Source: an uncultured Alistipes sp. (GTDB taxonomy: Bacteria > Bacteroidota > Bacteroidia > Bacteroidales > Rikenellaceae). Taken from it: DNA of 9,496 nt. The stretch is from positions 1-9,496 of the forward strand of contig CAAGGY010000115.1 of NCBI GenBank assembly GCA_900769525.1. Reading direction: 5' to 3'. The position numbers and the translations under genes were made by a program. The number at the start of each line of letters is the position of its first letter. The first letter of the stretch is position 1. The notes beneath the pieces are model-generated. The model was not told the DNA's origin, made no database searches, and saw only the letters and a list, made by a program, of their open reading frames with translations. Of this stretch, positions 1 through 5,796 are shown in pieces.

Positions 1-581
1 AGAGCCACCATATCGGTAGTAACAACACGAAGCTTAGCGAAAGGACGCTTCAAAGTGATGTTGATAGATGATGTGCTATTGTAATTCTCAACAAGTTGAG
101 TAGCTGTAAACGCATCACGAGTCTCATCCATAGCAACCCAAGTTCTGTTGAGCTGAACGTTTGCAAGGTCAGCTGTGTTGTAGTGCTTGTCGCCAGCGTT
201 CTCGCCATCAACAACATCTGCCCAAACAACGAACTGGTAGTTACGGTTAGGAACAAGGCGAACAGGGAATGTTACGCTCTTGCCATCGCTGTACTTCACA
301 AGACGCTCCTTTGAAGCTGTGTACTTAACCTGGCCATTCTCGGTAGTCTTGTAGTAAACCTGGAGAATGTAACGCATAGTAGCGTCAGTTGTCAAGACGC
401 CATTGTCGAACACGCCAAGGGCACTGTTCAAACCACCCGCACGGGTCTCAGTCTCAGGGATAGTAACGCAAATGGCAACTTCCTGCTCGCCGCCAACGTT
501 TACGTCAAGACCCTCAGGCTCTGTCTGGCATGATACCACGCCGAGTACCATAGCCAATAAAGCTAGAATTCTTGCTTTCAT
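1..581 (-). CDS. Fimbrillin-like (DUF6562-type) lipoprotein, 3' end beyond the window
   Basis: The frame is open from the ATG at 581 to the window edge, giving 193 residues with no stop, so the C-terminus is missing. Residues 1-18 (MKARILALLAMVLGVVSC) form a lipoprotein signal peptide with a VVSC lipobox, which predicts a lipidated Cys18 and an envelope location. The mature part shares landmarks with the protein encoded at 664-1527: VVWADVV near residues 118-124, HYNTADL near 133-139, RDAF near 155-158 and LKRPFAKLR near 177-185. The two are therefore paralogues. The family resemblance is to Bacteroidales fimbrillin-like/DUF6562 lipoproteins, which include fimbrial subunits and many proteins of unknown role. 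The gene follows its paralogue by 82 nt on the same strand, so co-transcription is likely. Whether it is a pilus subunit cannot be told from the sequence. Confidence 0.8.
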   Translation of the reverse strand, partial: MKARILALLAMVLGVVSCQTEPEGLDVNVGGEQEVAICVTIPETETRAGGLNSALGVFDNGVLTTDATMRYILQVYYKTTENGQVKYTASKERLVKYSDGKSVTFPVRLVPNRNYQFVVWADVVDGENAGDKHYNTADLANVQLNRTWVAMDETRDAFTATQLVENYNSTSSINITLKRPFAKLRVVTTDMVA

Positions 582-663
582 AAAAAAAGTGTTTTAAAAT
601 TAGTGAAAAAAAGGAATATGTTAATGTGTTAAAAGGCATAGTTATAAGATGTTAAAGGGTTAA

Positions 664-1527
664 TTAGATAATGTCGCCCTTAATGGTTGTAAGGGTGTTG
701 CGATTGACAGCAACACTACCAAAATTCTTAGTGTCGAAAGGAGCCTCTTCACCAGCACGATAGAGGCTAACCTCAACATTGAACTGTGTGCTCTCAGGGA
801 CAAAGATAAAATCGGTGAACAGAGTCACACCATCCGCACCTGTAGCATCAATAGCACTAACATCGTAGGTGCGGGTTATAGGGGTTGCCACGGCGTCGCT
901 AATAAACGTATCGCACATAGCATTATATTTAGAGTAGCTAACATCACCAACAGGCGAGTAGCTAACAGAGATCTTCTGGACGTCAGTGCGTGTGACACCA
1001 TTGTTGTCGACAATACGCAACTTAGCAAATGGGCGCATAAGCTTGAGGTTGACAACAGACGATGACGAGAAGTTAGCAACATCCTCAAAATCGGCAAAGG
1101 CATCACGAAGGTCGCTATTAGCCCACTGCGCAACGCTGACCTCGCTGAGGTTTGAGGTGTTATAGTAGATATTAGCCGGAGCTGGACACTCGTCGGTGCG
1201 CTTTGCAACAACATCGGCCCAAGCAACAAAACGATAGTCACGCAAAGGTGGTAGCTTAACAGCAAAGACAACAGAGCTATCGGCGCTATACTGAATCTGC
1301 TGAGTGCCCAAGCGAGCGTTGTTCTCATAGATCTCAAGGACATAGCGCAACTCATAGGCATCGCCAAGAAGCGCAGCTATGGTAGAGATCTCTGCGCGTG
1401 TCTGCTCGTCGATACCGACTGTAACGTGGTATGTCTCGTCACCGCCAACAACAACATCCAATGCCGACTCCTTGCTGCAGCCGACAAATGCAATAATGGC
1501 GAGAAAACACGCTAACAACTTTTTCAT
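664..1527 (-). CDS. Fimbrillin-like (DUF6562-type) lipoprotein, 287 aa
   Basis: The start at 1527 is chosen over an in-frame upstream ATG at 1587 because it opens directly into a lipoprotein signal peptide (MKKLLACFLAIIAFVGC, lipobox FVGC, lipidated Cys17). The mature protein looks rich in beta structure. RFVAWADVVAK (99-109), YYNTSNL (121-127), RDAF (141-144) and LMRPFAKLRIV (163-173) match the downstream paralogue. The C-terminal end, VAVNRNTLTTIKGDII, resembles the closing strand of fimbrillin-like/DUF6562 domains. The protein should be an envelope lipoprotein, probably surface-exposed. It could be a minor pilus component or a stand-alone surface lipoprotein; no usher, anchor or tip gene is in view. 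It is the first full-size gene of a minus-strand unit whose likely promoter is at 1794-1824, implying a leader of about 260 nt. Confidence 0.8.
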   Translation of the reverse strand: MKKLLACFLAIIAFVGCSKESALDVVVGGDETYHVTVGIDEQTRAEISTIAALLGDAYELRYVLEIYENNARLGTQQIQYSADSSVVFAVKLPPLRDYRFVAWADVVAKRTDECPAPANIYYNTSNLSEVSVAQWANSDLRDAFADFEDVANFSSSSVVNLKLMRPFAKLRIVDNNGVTRTDVQKISVSYSPVGDVSYSKYNAMCDTFISDAVATPITRTYDVSAIDATGADGVTLFTDFIFVPESTQFNVEVSLYRAGEEAPFDTKNFGSVAVNRNTLTTIKGDII

Positions 1528-1609
1528 ACTATCATCAAAAATTGCAAATAAAATATTGACCCCATCAAAACACAATTGTTCAATCAAAATTCAGAAAAGC
1601 TCGCAACTT

Positions 1610-1786
1610 TTATACCAAAAAGAGCACGAACAAACATCGGCACGGCACAATGAGCGTTACAAAAACTTTTCGAATAAACAACCCCCACAACCCATCACAG
1701 AGAGGCTGCAGAGGGTGATACAAAGTGTTCAGAACTGGAGTCGACGGGCGTTGGGCAGCAAAAATTGGCTTTTCGTGCGACAACAT
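1610..1786 (-). CDS. Doubtful 58-codon leader ORF upstream of the fimbrillin genes
   Basis: An ATG at 1786 lies 7 nt downstream of the -7 box at 1794-1801, so the transcript would be almost leaderless for this ORF. The predicted peptide begins MLSHEKPIFAAQRPSTPVL, has a polar first half, and ends in a hydrophobic cysteine-containing segment (about residues 35-58). The ORF stops 82 nt before the fimbrillin start. Codon choice (GGG, CGA, AAA, GAA) differs from the GAG/AAG/GGC-rich neighbours, which argues against coding. I do not recognise a family. It may be a real small membrane peptide, a leader peptide or chance. Confidence 0.22.
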   Translation of the reverse strand: MLSHEKPIFAAQRPSTPVLNTLYHPLQPLCDGLWGLFIRKVFVTLIVPCRCLFVLFLV

Positions 1787-1793
1787 CCTAACA

Positions 1794-1824
1794 CAAAGAT
1801 AATAGATTAATCTATATTTGCAAA
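1794..1824 (-). promoter_or_regulatory. Bacteroidota-type promoter for the fimbrillin unit
   Basis: On the minus strand the sequence reads TTTG (1824-1821), a 19-nt spacer, then TATCTTTG (1801-1794). This fits the Bacteroides consensus TTTG-N19-21-TAnnTTTG in both boxes and in spacing. Transcription would begin near 1790 and run left. The spacer carries the perfect 14-nt palindrome ATAGATTAATCTAT (1802-1815), a possible operator. Confidence 0.6.
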
Positions 1825-1840
1825 AAATAATCTGAGAAAA

Positions 1841-1874
1841 ATGTTGCGCCGCAGCCTGGCATTGGCAGCAACAT
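1841..1874. repeat. Imperfect hairpin upstream of the fimbrillin promoter
   Basis: The arms ATGTTGC (1841-1847) and GCAACAT (1868-1874) pair perfectly. The stem extends inward through GCC/GGC with one bulged A at 1867. TTTTT follows on the plus strand a few bases later (from 1883), and AAAA precedes it (1837-1840), so weak terminator activity is possible either way. No gene in view needs it. Confidence 0.35.
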
Positions 1875-1999
1875 AACAGGTGTTTTTGGCAAATTTTAGC
1901 ATTTTTTACTACTACAAATAAGGCGCAAACAGCACGATTTAAACACAAAATTTTGGGCCGAAAATGAATAATTTTGGCAAAAAAATAGCAGCAATCGAG

Positions 2000-2024
2000 T
2001 TTTAGGTATTTCTACTACCTCAAA
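2000..2024. promoter_or_regulatory. Candidate activator site for the porin promoter
   Basis: TTTTAGGTA (2000-2008) and TACCTCAAA (2016-2024) form a nearly perfect inverted repeat (8 of 9 positions) around a 7-nt centre. The centre lies about 42 nt upstream of the inferred start, where activators that touch RNA polymerase usually bind. It covers the place where a -33 TTTG would be expected and is absent. The regulator is unknown. Confidence 0.35.
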
Positions 2025-2041
2025 TATTTGCGAAAAAGGTG

Positions 2042-2049
2042 TATCTTTG
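2042..2049 (+). promoter_or_regulatory. -7 box of the porin-yeiH promoter
   Basis: TATCTTTG matches the Bacteroidota -7 element TAnnTTTG, and the inferred start near 2053 gives a leader of about 48 nt. No TTTG is found 19-21 nt upstream, so the promoter looks incomplete without an activator. The palindrome CAAATATTTG (2021-2030) lies between the box and the inverted repeat at 2000-2024. Confidence 0.5.
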
Positions 2050-2101
2050 CACCCGATTTTTATTACATAAACGGTGCACAAATAATTCAAACACAAATAC
2101 A

Positions 2102-3190
2102 ATGAAGCTAAAACATCTACTACTAATGATTGTTGCCCTGGCAATTGGCGTTAGCGCTCAGGCACAGACAAAGGGCGAGAAGATCAAGGAGTTCGCAGAC
2201 AAGTATCTCCATCTTTCGGGCTACTTGCAGGGAGGATTCAAATGGGAACAGTCGGACGATCCAGAGACATCGTTCTACATCCACCGTGCACGTCTTAGCC
2301 TCACAGGCGACGTGGCGGACAACAAGATTGACTACCGCTTGCAGGTGGATATGGCAGGCTCGCCAAAGATCTGCGACCTCTACTTCCGCTACAAGCCTTT
2401 CAATGCCCTGAACTTCGAGATTGGCCAGTTTAAGATTCCATTCTCTTACGAGAACGAGAACTGCGGCCCTACAACCGTGGAGTTCATAGAGTACTCATAC
2501 ATAACAACATACCTCGCACGAAACAACAATCGCTACGACGGTATCGCAGCAACAGGTCGTGACATCGGTTTTCAGATTTACGGTGGATTCATCGAGCGTG
2601 AGGGCTACAACATAATCAACTACAACATCGGTGTGTTCAACGGCAACGGCATCAACCTTAAGGACCACAACTCGTCGAAGGACTACATCGCACGCCTTGT
2701 GATTAAGCCTTTCAAGGGTTTTGCTGTGACAGGTTCGTATATGTATGCCGAGACTGAGTATGCAAACAACGAGTATATGAAGAGTCCACGCTGGGCTGCA
2801 GGTGTACTCTACGACTCACACCACTGGGTGGCACGTTCGGAGTATGCAGAGGCAATGTTTGGCACAAAGCGCACCCGTGCATTCTACGCCTTGGCTGGCT
2901 ACAAGTTTGAGAAGCCCTGGTCAGTATTTGCCCGCTACGAGTTTATCAACGGAGAGTTCCAGACAAAAACTAAAGATGCGCTTGGCAACGACATCAAAGA
3001 CGAGAACGGCAAGTTCGTCTATGGACATAAACTTATGGACGAGCAGCGCATTCAGCTTGGTGTGGCATACAAGCCATTCAAGTTCTTGCGCATACAGAGC
3101 AACTTGTCGTACACAATGCCATTTATGGCAGATGTGCCCGTGAGAAAGAACTCGTTAGGTTTCAACTTGTTGGTAACAGCAATGTTCTAA
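2102..3190 (+). CDS. Outer-membrane porin, O/P (phosphate-selective porin-like) family, 362 aa
   Basis: The start at 2102 gives a clean signal peptide (MKLKHLLLMIVALAIGVSAQA, cleavage likely after AQA). The upstream in-frame ATG at 2039 lies within the promoter region and is rejected. The mature protein is a run of alternating polar and aromatic beta strands, with SGYLQGGFKWEQ near the N-terminus, FYIHRARLSLTGDV, DLYFRYKP and EIGQFKIPFSYENE (about residues 100-120), and a C-terminal Phe typical of outer-membrane barrels. This pattern fits the Porin_O_P family of passive, often anion-preferring channels; the actual solute is not readable from sequence. The gene is followed after 31 nt by the YeiH-type exporter with no terminator between, so the two probably form an operon, linking an outer-membrane pore to an inner-membrane transporter. 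Confidence 0.85.
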   Translation: MKLKHLLLMIVALAIGVSAQAQTKGEKIKEFADKYLHLSGYLQGGFKWEQSDDPETSFYIHRARLSLTGDVADNKIDYRLQVDMAGSPKICDLYFRYKPFNALNFEIGQFKIPFSYENENCGPTTVEFIEYSYITTYLARNNNRYDGIAATGRDIGFQIYGGFIEREGYNIINYNIGVFNGNGINLKDHNSSKDYIARLVIKPFKGFAVTGSYMYAETEYANNEYMKSPRWAAGVLYDSHHWVARSEYAEAMFGTKRTRAFYALAGYKFEKPWSVFARYEFINGEFQTKTKDALGNDIKDENGKFVYGHKLMDEQRIQLGVAYKPFKFLRIQSNLSYTMPFMADVPVRKNSLGFNLLVTAMF

Positions 3191-3221
3191 ACCCGACAGA
3201 CTAAAATTAATTAACGCAGAT

Positions 3222-4655
3222 ATGAAAAAGTTCTTAACCGAGGATTGGATTGTAACATTTCTGAGCATACCTCTGCTCATCTTTTCGGCGTGTGCCTCGC
3301 TACTTCCCAACGGAGGTATCAAGATTTCGGCCGACCTTACGGAGCTAAATGCTTGGATAGATATCGCCATCTTCTTCGTCATAGCACTCACCCTGCTATA
3401 CATTGGCAATAGGGTGCTTAGCCGCCCTATGAAGGGACTCATCCCATCGTTTATCGTGGTATTCCTCGTGGCGCTCCTCGCACAGTGGATAGCCAAGATT
3501 GAGATGGTGAAGTTTTACGGCTTCGAGGCGGTCTTCTTCTCGGTTATTTTTGGACTTATAATTCGCAACCTATTCCACATCCCAGAGTGGCTCAAGCCAG
3601 CGATTCAGGGCGAGTTCTTTATTAAGATAGGTGTTGTGTGCCTTGGTGCTACGGTGCTCTTCTCCGATGTTATGAAGTCGGGCGCTGCAGGTCTTATCCA
3701 GGCAGTATTGGTTGTGGGTATCGTCTGGTTCTTCGGCTACTGGCTTGCCCGCAAACTCAAGGTTGAGTCTCGCTCGGCGATGACCTTGGCGAGTGGTTGC
3801 TCTATCTGTGGCGTGTCGGCCTGCATCACCGCTGCTGGCGTTGCCGAGACAGATAAGCGACAGCTGTCGTACATCATCTCGGTGGTGCTTATCATCGTTG
3901 TACCGATGATTTACCTCATGCCTTGGCTTGCGAAGCTAATTGTACCACTTGTTGCCGAGGACCCTGCAATACAGCAGGAGATTATGGGTGCCTGGATTGG
4001 AGGTACTATCGATACCACATCGGGCGTAGGAGCCTCATCGGAGATGGTTAGCGAGGCTGCACAGAAGACAGCCATCGTCGTGAAGGCTACGCAGAACGTA
4101 CTCATCGGCGTTGTGGCATTCTTCATTGCACTCTTCCTATCATCACGCTCAAGCGACAAGGGTGGCTTCACACGACCTTCGTTCGGCATCGTCTGGGAGA
4201 AGTTCCCAAAATTTATCCTCGGCTTTGTCCTTGCCTCGGCAGTATTTAGTATCTTGCAGTCAAGCGATATGCTAACACTCTCTGGTGGCAAGTTTATCGA
4301 GACATCTGTGGCTAAGAATTTTTCGACATTCTTCTTCTCTCTTTCGTTTGTCTGCATCGGTATGGATACACGCCTCAAGGATATCGTCTCGCGCGAGAAC
4401 CGCAACATACTCTACGCCTTCATCGGTTCGCAGACATTCAATATCATCGTCACCTTCTTCATCGCCTGGATTATGTTCGGCGTTGTTAAGCCAGCGGTAT
4501 GGCCTACACAGACCAAGACTCAGAGCGTTGAGCAGACTGAGGCTATTGTTGAGCAGAGCAACCCATTGACCATTCCCGTAGCCCCAGCGCCTGCCGAAAG
4601 CGACGTAGAGGTCATTGATTTTGAGCGCCTTAGTGGCGAGGAGATTGAGGAGTAA
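3222..4655 (+). CDS. YeiH/UPF0324-family putative sulfate exporter, 477 aa
   Basis: This is a polytopic inner-membrane protein with about ten hydrophobic segments. Family signatures are visible: GVVCLGATVLFSDVMKSG (137-154), the conserved core LASGCSICGVSACITAAG (189-206), GAWIGGTIDTTSGVGASS (256-273) and the amphipathic VKATQNVLIG (287-296). UPF0324/YeiH proteins are annotated as putative sulfate exporters; direct biochemical proof is limited, so the substrate is tentative. At 477 residues it is longer than E. coli YeiH (about 350). The excess comes from an extended N-terminal part (residues 1-95, with two or three extra hydrophobic segments) and a soluble tail after residue 424 that is rich in Gln, Pro and Glu and ends DFERLSGEEIEE. 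It is the second gene after the porin and is closed by a strong hairpin terminator immediately downstream. Confidence 0.85.
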   Translation: MKKFLTEDWIVTFLSIPLLIFSACASLLPNGGIKISADLTELNAWIDIAIFFVIALTLLYIGNRVLSRPMKGLIPSFIVVFLVALLAQWIAKIEMVKFYGFEAVFFSVIFGLIIRNLFHIPEWLKPAIQGEFFIKIGVVCLGATVLFSDVMKSGAAGLIQAVLVVGIVWFFGYWLARKLKVESRSAMTLASGCSICGVSACITAAGVAETDKRQLSYIISVVLIIVVPMIYLMPWLAKLIVPLVAEDPAIQQEIMGAWIGGTIDTTSGVGASSEMVSEAAQKTAIVVKATQNVLIGVVAFFIALFLSSRSSDKGGFTRPSFGIVWEKFPKFILGFVLASAVFSILQSSDMLTLSGGKFIETSVAKNFSTFFFSLSFVCIGMDTRLKDIVSRENRNILYAFIGSQTFNIIVTFFIAWIMFGVVKPAVWPTQTKTQSVEQTEAIVEQSNPLTIPVAPAPAESDVEVIDFERLSGEEIEE

Positions 4656-4664
4656 GCCCCCCCC

Positions 4665-4709
4665 AAAAAGAGTAGAGATGGCTGTTGCGCGCAACAGCCA
4701 TCTCTTTTT
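4665..4709. terminator. Bidirectional rho-independent terminator
   Basis: Positions 4674-4705 are a perfect 32-nt palindrome (arms AGAGATGGCTGTTGCG and its complement). On the plus strand T5 follows (4705-4709), closing the porin-yeiH transcript. On the minus strand the A5 at 4665-4669 supplies a T tract, closing the DUF1273 transcript. The DUF1273 stop codon (4708-4710) overlaps the plus-strand T tract. A run of eight C (4657-4664) lies just to the left. Confidence 0.9.
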
Positions 4710-5199
4710 ATAGCATCAGCCTGAGCTGCTGATGGTTATATAGGTTTTCAACGCCGATGCCTAATGAGCGGGCATAGTGCACCGTATAACCTGTGCCACT
4801 TGCACTTCCATCCCACCACGCAACAATCCAATCTGCACCATCGACCAACGCTCTATTACGCTCGTAGAAGACTCCATGGCTGTAGCTCTGGGCAATGTAT
4901 GTCACACTATCGGCCTGAGCTAATATCTGGTCATAGAGCCTACGATTTGGGGCACTGAAGCGGTGACTAAACTCTGGATAGGGAATATACAAATCGAGAG
5001 CTATATCGCTATATCGCTGCTTAAGACTCAGTACTACTGCCGCAGCAGAGAGGTCGAAACCCTCAGCCATACCCACACGAAAACGTCGTGCGCCACGCTC
5101 AACAAGCCTTTCAACACACTCAAGAAGTGCGCTATCGTGAGAGCGGTCGTAGTGGCGGTGGCCCGTGAAGGCTACAATATGTGTAGTTGTAGAAGTCAT
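4708..5199 (-). CDS. DUF1273/YpsA-like SLOG-fold protein, 163 aa
   Basis: The protein has the Rossmann-like layout of the SLOG superfamily (DUF1273/YpsA branch). An N-terminal strand ends in FTGHR (11-15), followed by GMAEGFDLSAAA (43-54) as the glycine-rich ligand-binding stretch, IPYPEFSHRFS (72-82), and YERNRALVDGADWIVAWWDG (112-131) with SGTGYTVHYA after it. SLOG domains are known or predicted to bind nucleotides or nucleotide-like ligands; B. subtilis YpsA affects cell division, but the role in Bacteroidota is unknown. The length is usual for the family. The gene stands alone, convergent with yeiH and divergent from the YtxH gene. A -7 box (5204-5211) lies only 4 nt before the ATG, suggesting an almost leaderless mRNA. 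Confidence 0.8.
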   Translation of the reverse strand: MTSTTTHIVAFTGHRHYDRSHDSALLECVERLVERGARRFRVGMAEGFDLSAAAVVLSLKQRYSDIALDLYIPYPEFSHRFSAPNRRLYDQILAQADSVTYIAQSYSHGVFYERNRALVDGADWIVAWWDGSASGTGYTVHYARSLGIGVENLYNHQQLRLML

Positions 5200-5203
5200 A
5201 GTG

Positions 5204-5211
5204 CAAAGATA
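5204..5211 (-). promoter_or_regulatory. -7 box very close to the DUF1273 start
   Basis: The minus strand reads TATCTTTG, then CACT, then the ATG. With the usual box-to-start distance, transcription would begin within a few bases of the start codon. No TTTG is found at the -33 spacing, so the promoter assignment rests on the -7 box alone. Confidence 0.45.
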
Positions 5212-5288
5212 ATAAATTTCTTCATTAGCTACACTCGTGGCTCGGACTTTGCTTGAATCGAGGTGTACAACATTTAATTGTTATAACT

Positions 5289-5462
5289 ATGAAACAATCA
5301 TCATTATGTCTGCTTTCGGCGTTGGGTGGTGCCCTCGTTGGAGCTATGGTAGCCGTTCTTGTAACACCACAATCGGGCAAGGAGCTAAGAGGTAAGATTC
5401 GTGAGGCCTTTGACGAGGCTGCAGCAAAGATGCACGCAGCGAGCTGCGACTGCGAGAAGTAG
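5289..5462 (+). CDS. YtxH-domain small membrane protein, 57 aa
   Basis: The start at 5289 (MKQSSLCLLSALGG) is preferred over the in-frame ATG at 5253 because it opens directly into the hydrophobic helix. Residues 6-26 form one glycine-rich membrane segment (GGALVGAMVAVLVTP). The characteristic YtxH turn and amphipathic helix follow (PQSGKELRGKIREAFDEAAAK, 27-47), and the protein ends in an unusual CDCEK tail. YtxH proteins are short membrane-anchored proteins often linked to general stress in Firmicutes; their molecular function is unknown. The next gene starts 22 nt later on the same strand and also encodes a small membrane protein, so they probably form a two-gene unit. No convincing promoter is visible; TTTG at 5248-5251 is only a weak candidate -33 box. 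Confidence 0.8.
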   Translation: MKQSSLCLLSALGGALVGAMVAVLVTPQSGKELRGKIREAFDEAAAKMHAASCDCEK

Positions 5463-5484
5463 CCTTCACACTAAATCTTAGACT

Positions 5485-5769
5485 ATGCCACTACTAATAT
5501 TTATCATCTCGGCAATAATGGCTCTGCTACTGCTAAGCTCAGCACTCGTAATATGGCTTGGCGAGGTTATAGGGAGCCTATCGCTATCGCTAATCATCGT
5601 TGGTGCTACATACGCCATCATCGCTACCACACTCTACTTCGTAGCCATACACACAACACTGCGACAGTGGCAACGACGCATGGACACAATCTACGATGTA
5701 AGCCTAACGGTGGAGCTGATATATCGGCAGGTGGCAGGATATGTAAAAAAGATATTGGGAGGCTTATAA
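5485..5769 (+). CDS. Small two-helix membrane protein, holin-X-like, 94 aa
   Basis: Two hydrophobic segments (about residues 3-25 and 31-55) are joined by a short GEV-containing turn. A charged, probably helical tail follows (TLRQWQRRMDTIYDVSLTVELIYRQVAGYVKKILGGL region, 58-94). This layout resembles the small proteins annotated as phage holin family or actinobacterial holin-X that accompany YtxH genes in Bacteroidota. There is no phage context here, so a lytic role is unlikely; a membrane-associated stress or structural role is an inference. The gene is the second of the pair with the YtxH gene. Its stop codon (5767-5769) lies in the loop of a hairpin that terminates the convergent mntP operon, so the last codons double as terminator sequence. 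Confidence 0.65.
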   Translation: MPLLIFIISAIMALLLLSSALVIWLGEVIGSLSLSLIIVGATYAIIATTLYFVAIHTTLRQWQRRMDTIYDVSLTVELIYRQVAGYVKKILGGL

Positions 5770-5779
5770 CCTCCCAATA
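5745..5779 (-). terminator. Terminator of the nfo-GH53-mntP operon, inside the convergent gene
   Basis: The arms TATTGGGAGG (5753-5762) and CCTCCCAATA (5770-5779) form a perfect 10-bp stem with a 7-nt loop. On the minus strand the stem is followed two bases later by T6 (complement of 5745-5750), a standard intrinsic terminator starting 17 nt after the mntP stop. On the plus strand the following sequence has no proper T tract, so termination there would be weaker. Confidence 0.8.
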
Positions 5780-5796
5780 ATCATATATTTAATCAT

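Larger units (their letters stand above)
1528..2101. other. Divergent intergenic region between fimbrillin and porin genes
   Basis: This AT-rich stretch of 574 nt separates two divergent units. From left to right it holds the leader of the fimbrillin transcript with a doubtful 58-codon ORF (1610-1786), the minus-strand promoter (1794-1824), an imperfect hairpin (1841-1874), an inverted repeat (2000-2024) and the -7 box of the porin promoter (2042-2049). I see no tRNA or transposon remnant and no pair of long inverted repeats that would mark an invertible promoter. Confidence 0.7.

Noticed and set aside
876..1367. A 163-codon minus-strand ORF in another frame of the fimbrillin gene
   Set aside because: The fimbrillin frame has a lipoprotein signal and matches its paralogue. 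The overlapping frame is Leu/Ser/Arg-rich filler without a domain.
1379..1810. A 143-codon plus-strand ORF spanning the fimbrillin 5' end and leader
   Set aside because: It is antisense to the signal peptide and promoter of a real gene, has low-complexity composition and no recognisable domain.
1813..1820. TATATTTG on the plus strand as a promoter for the porin or a small RNA
   Set aside because: It fits the -7 consensus but has no -33 TTTG. It overlaps the better minus-strand promoter, and the porin has a nearer box at 2042.
1884..1990. Two copies of TTTTGGCAAA with a nearby AGCA as a direct repeat
   Set aside because: The copies differ in internal spacing and sit in AT-rich DNA where such matches arise by chance.
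1528..2101. Invertible promoter (phase-variation switch) upstream of the fimbrillin genes
   Set aside because: Such switches need a pair of inverted repeats flanking the promoter. The only repeats found are short local palindromes and hairpins, and no recombinase gene is in view.
3911..4408. A 165-codon minus-strand ORF inside yeiH
   Set aside because: It is antisense to conserved membrane-protein motifs and shows no family features of its own.
5485..5769. Prophage remnant because of the holin-like protein
   Set aside because: The neighbouring YtxH gene and the absence of any phage gene point to a chromosomal membrane-protein pair.
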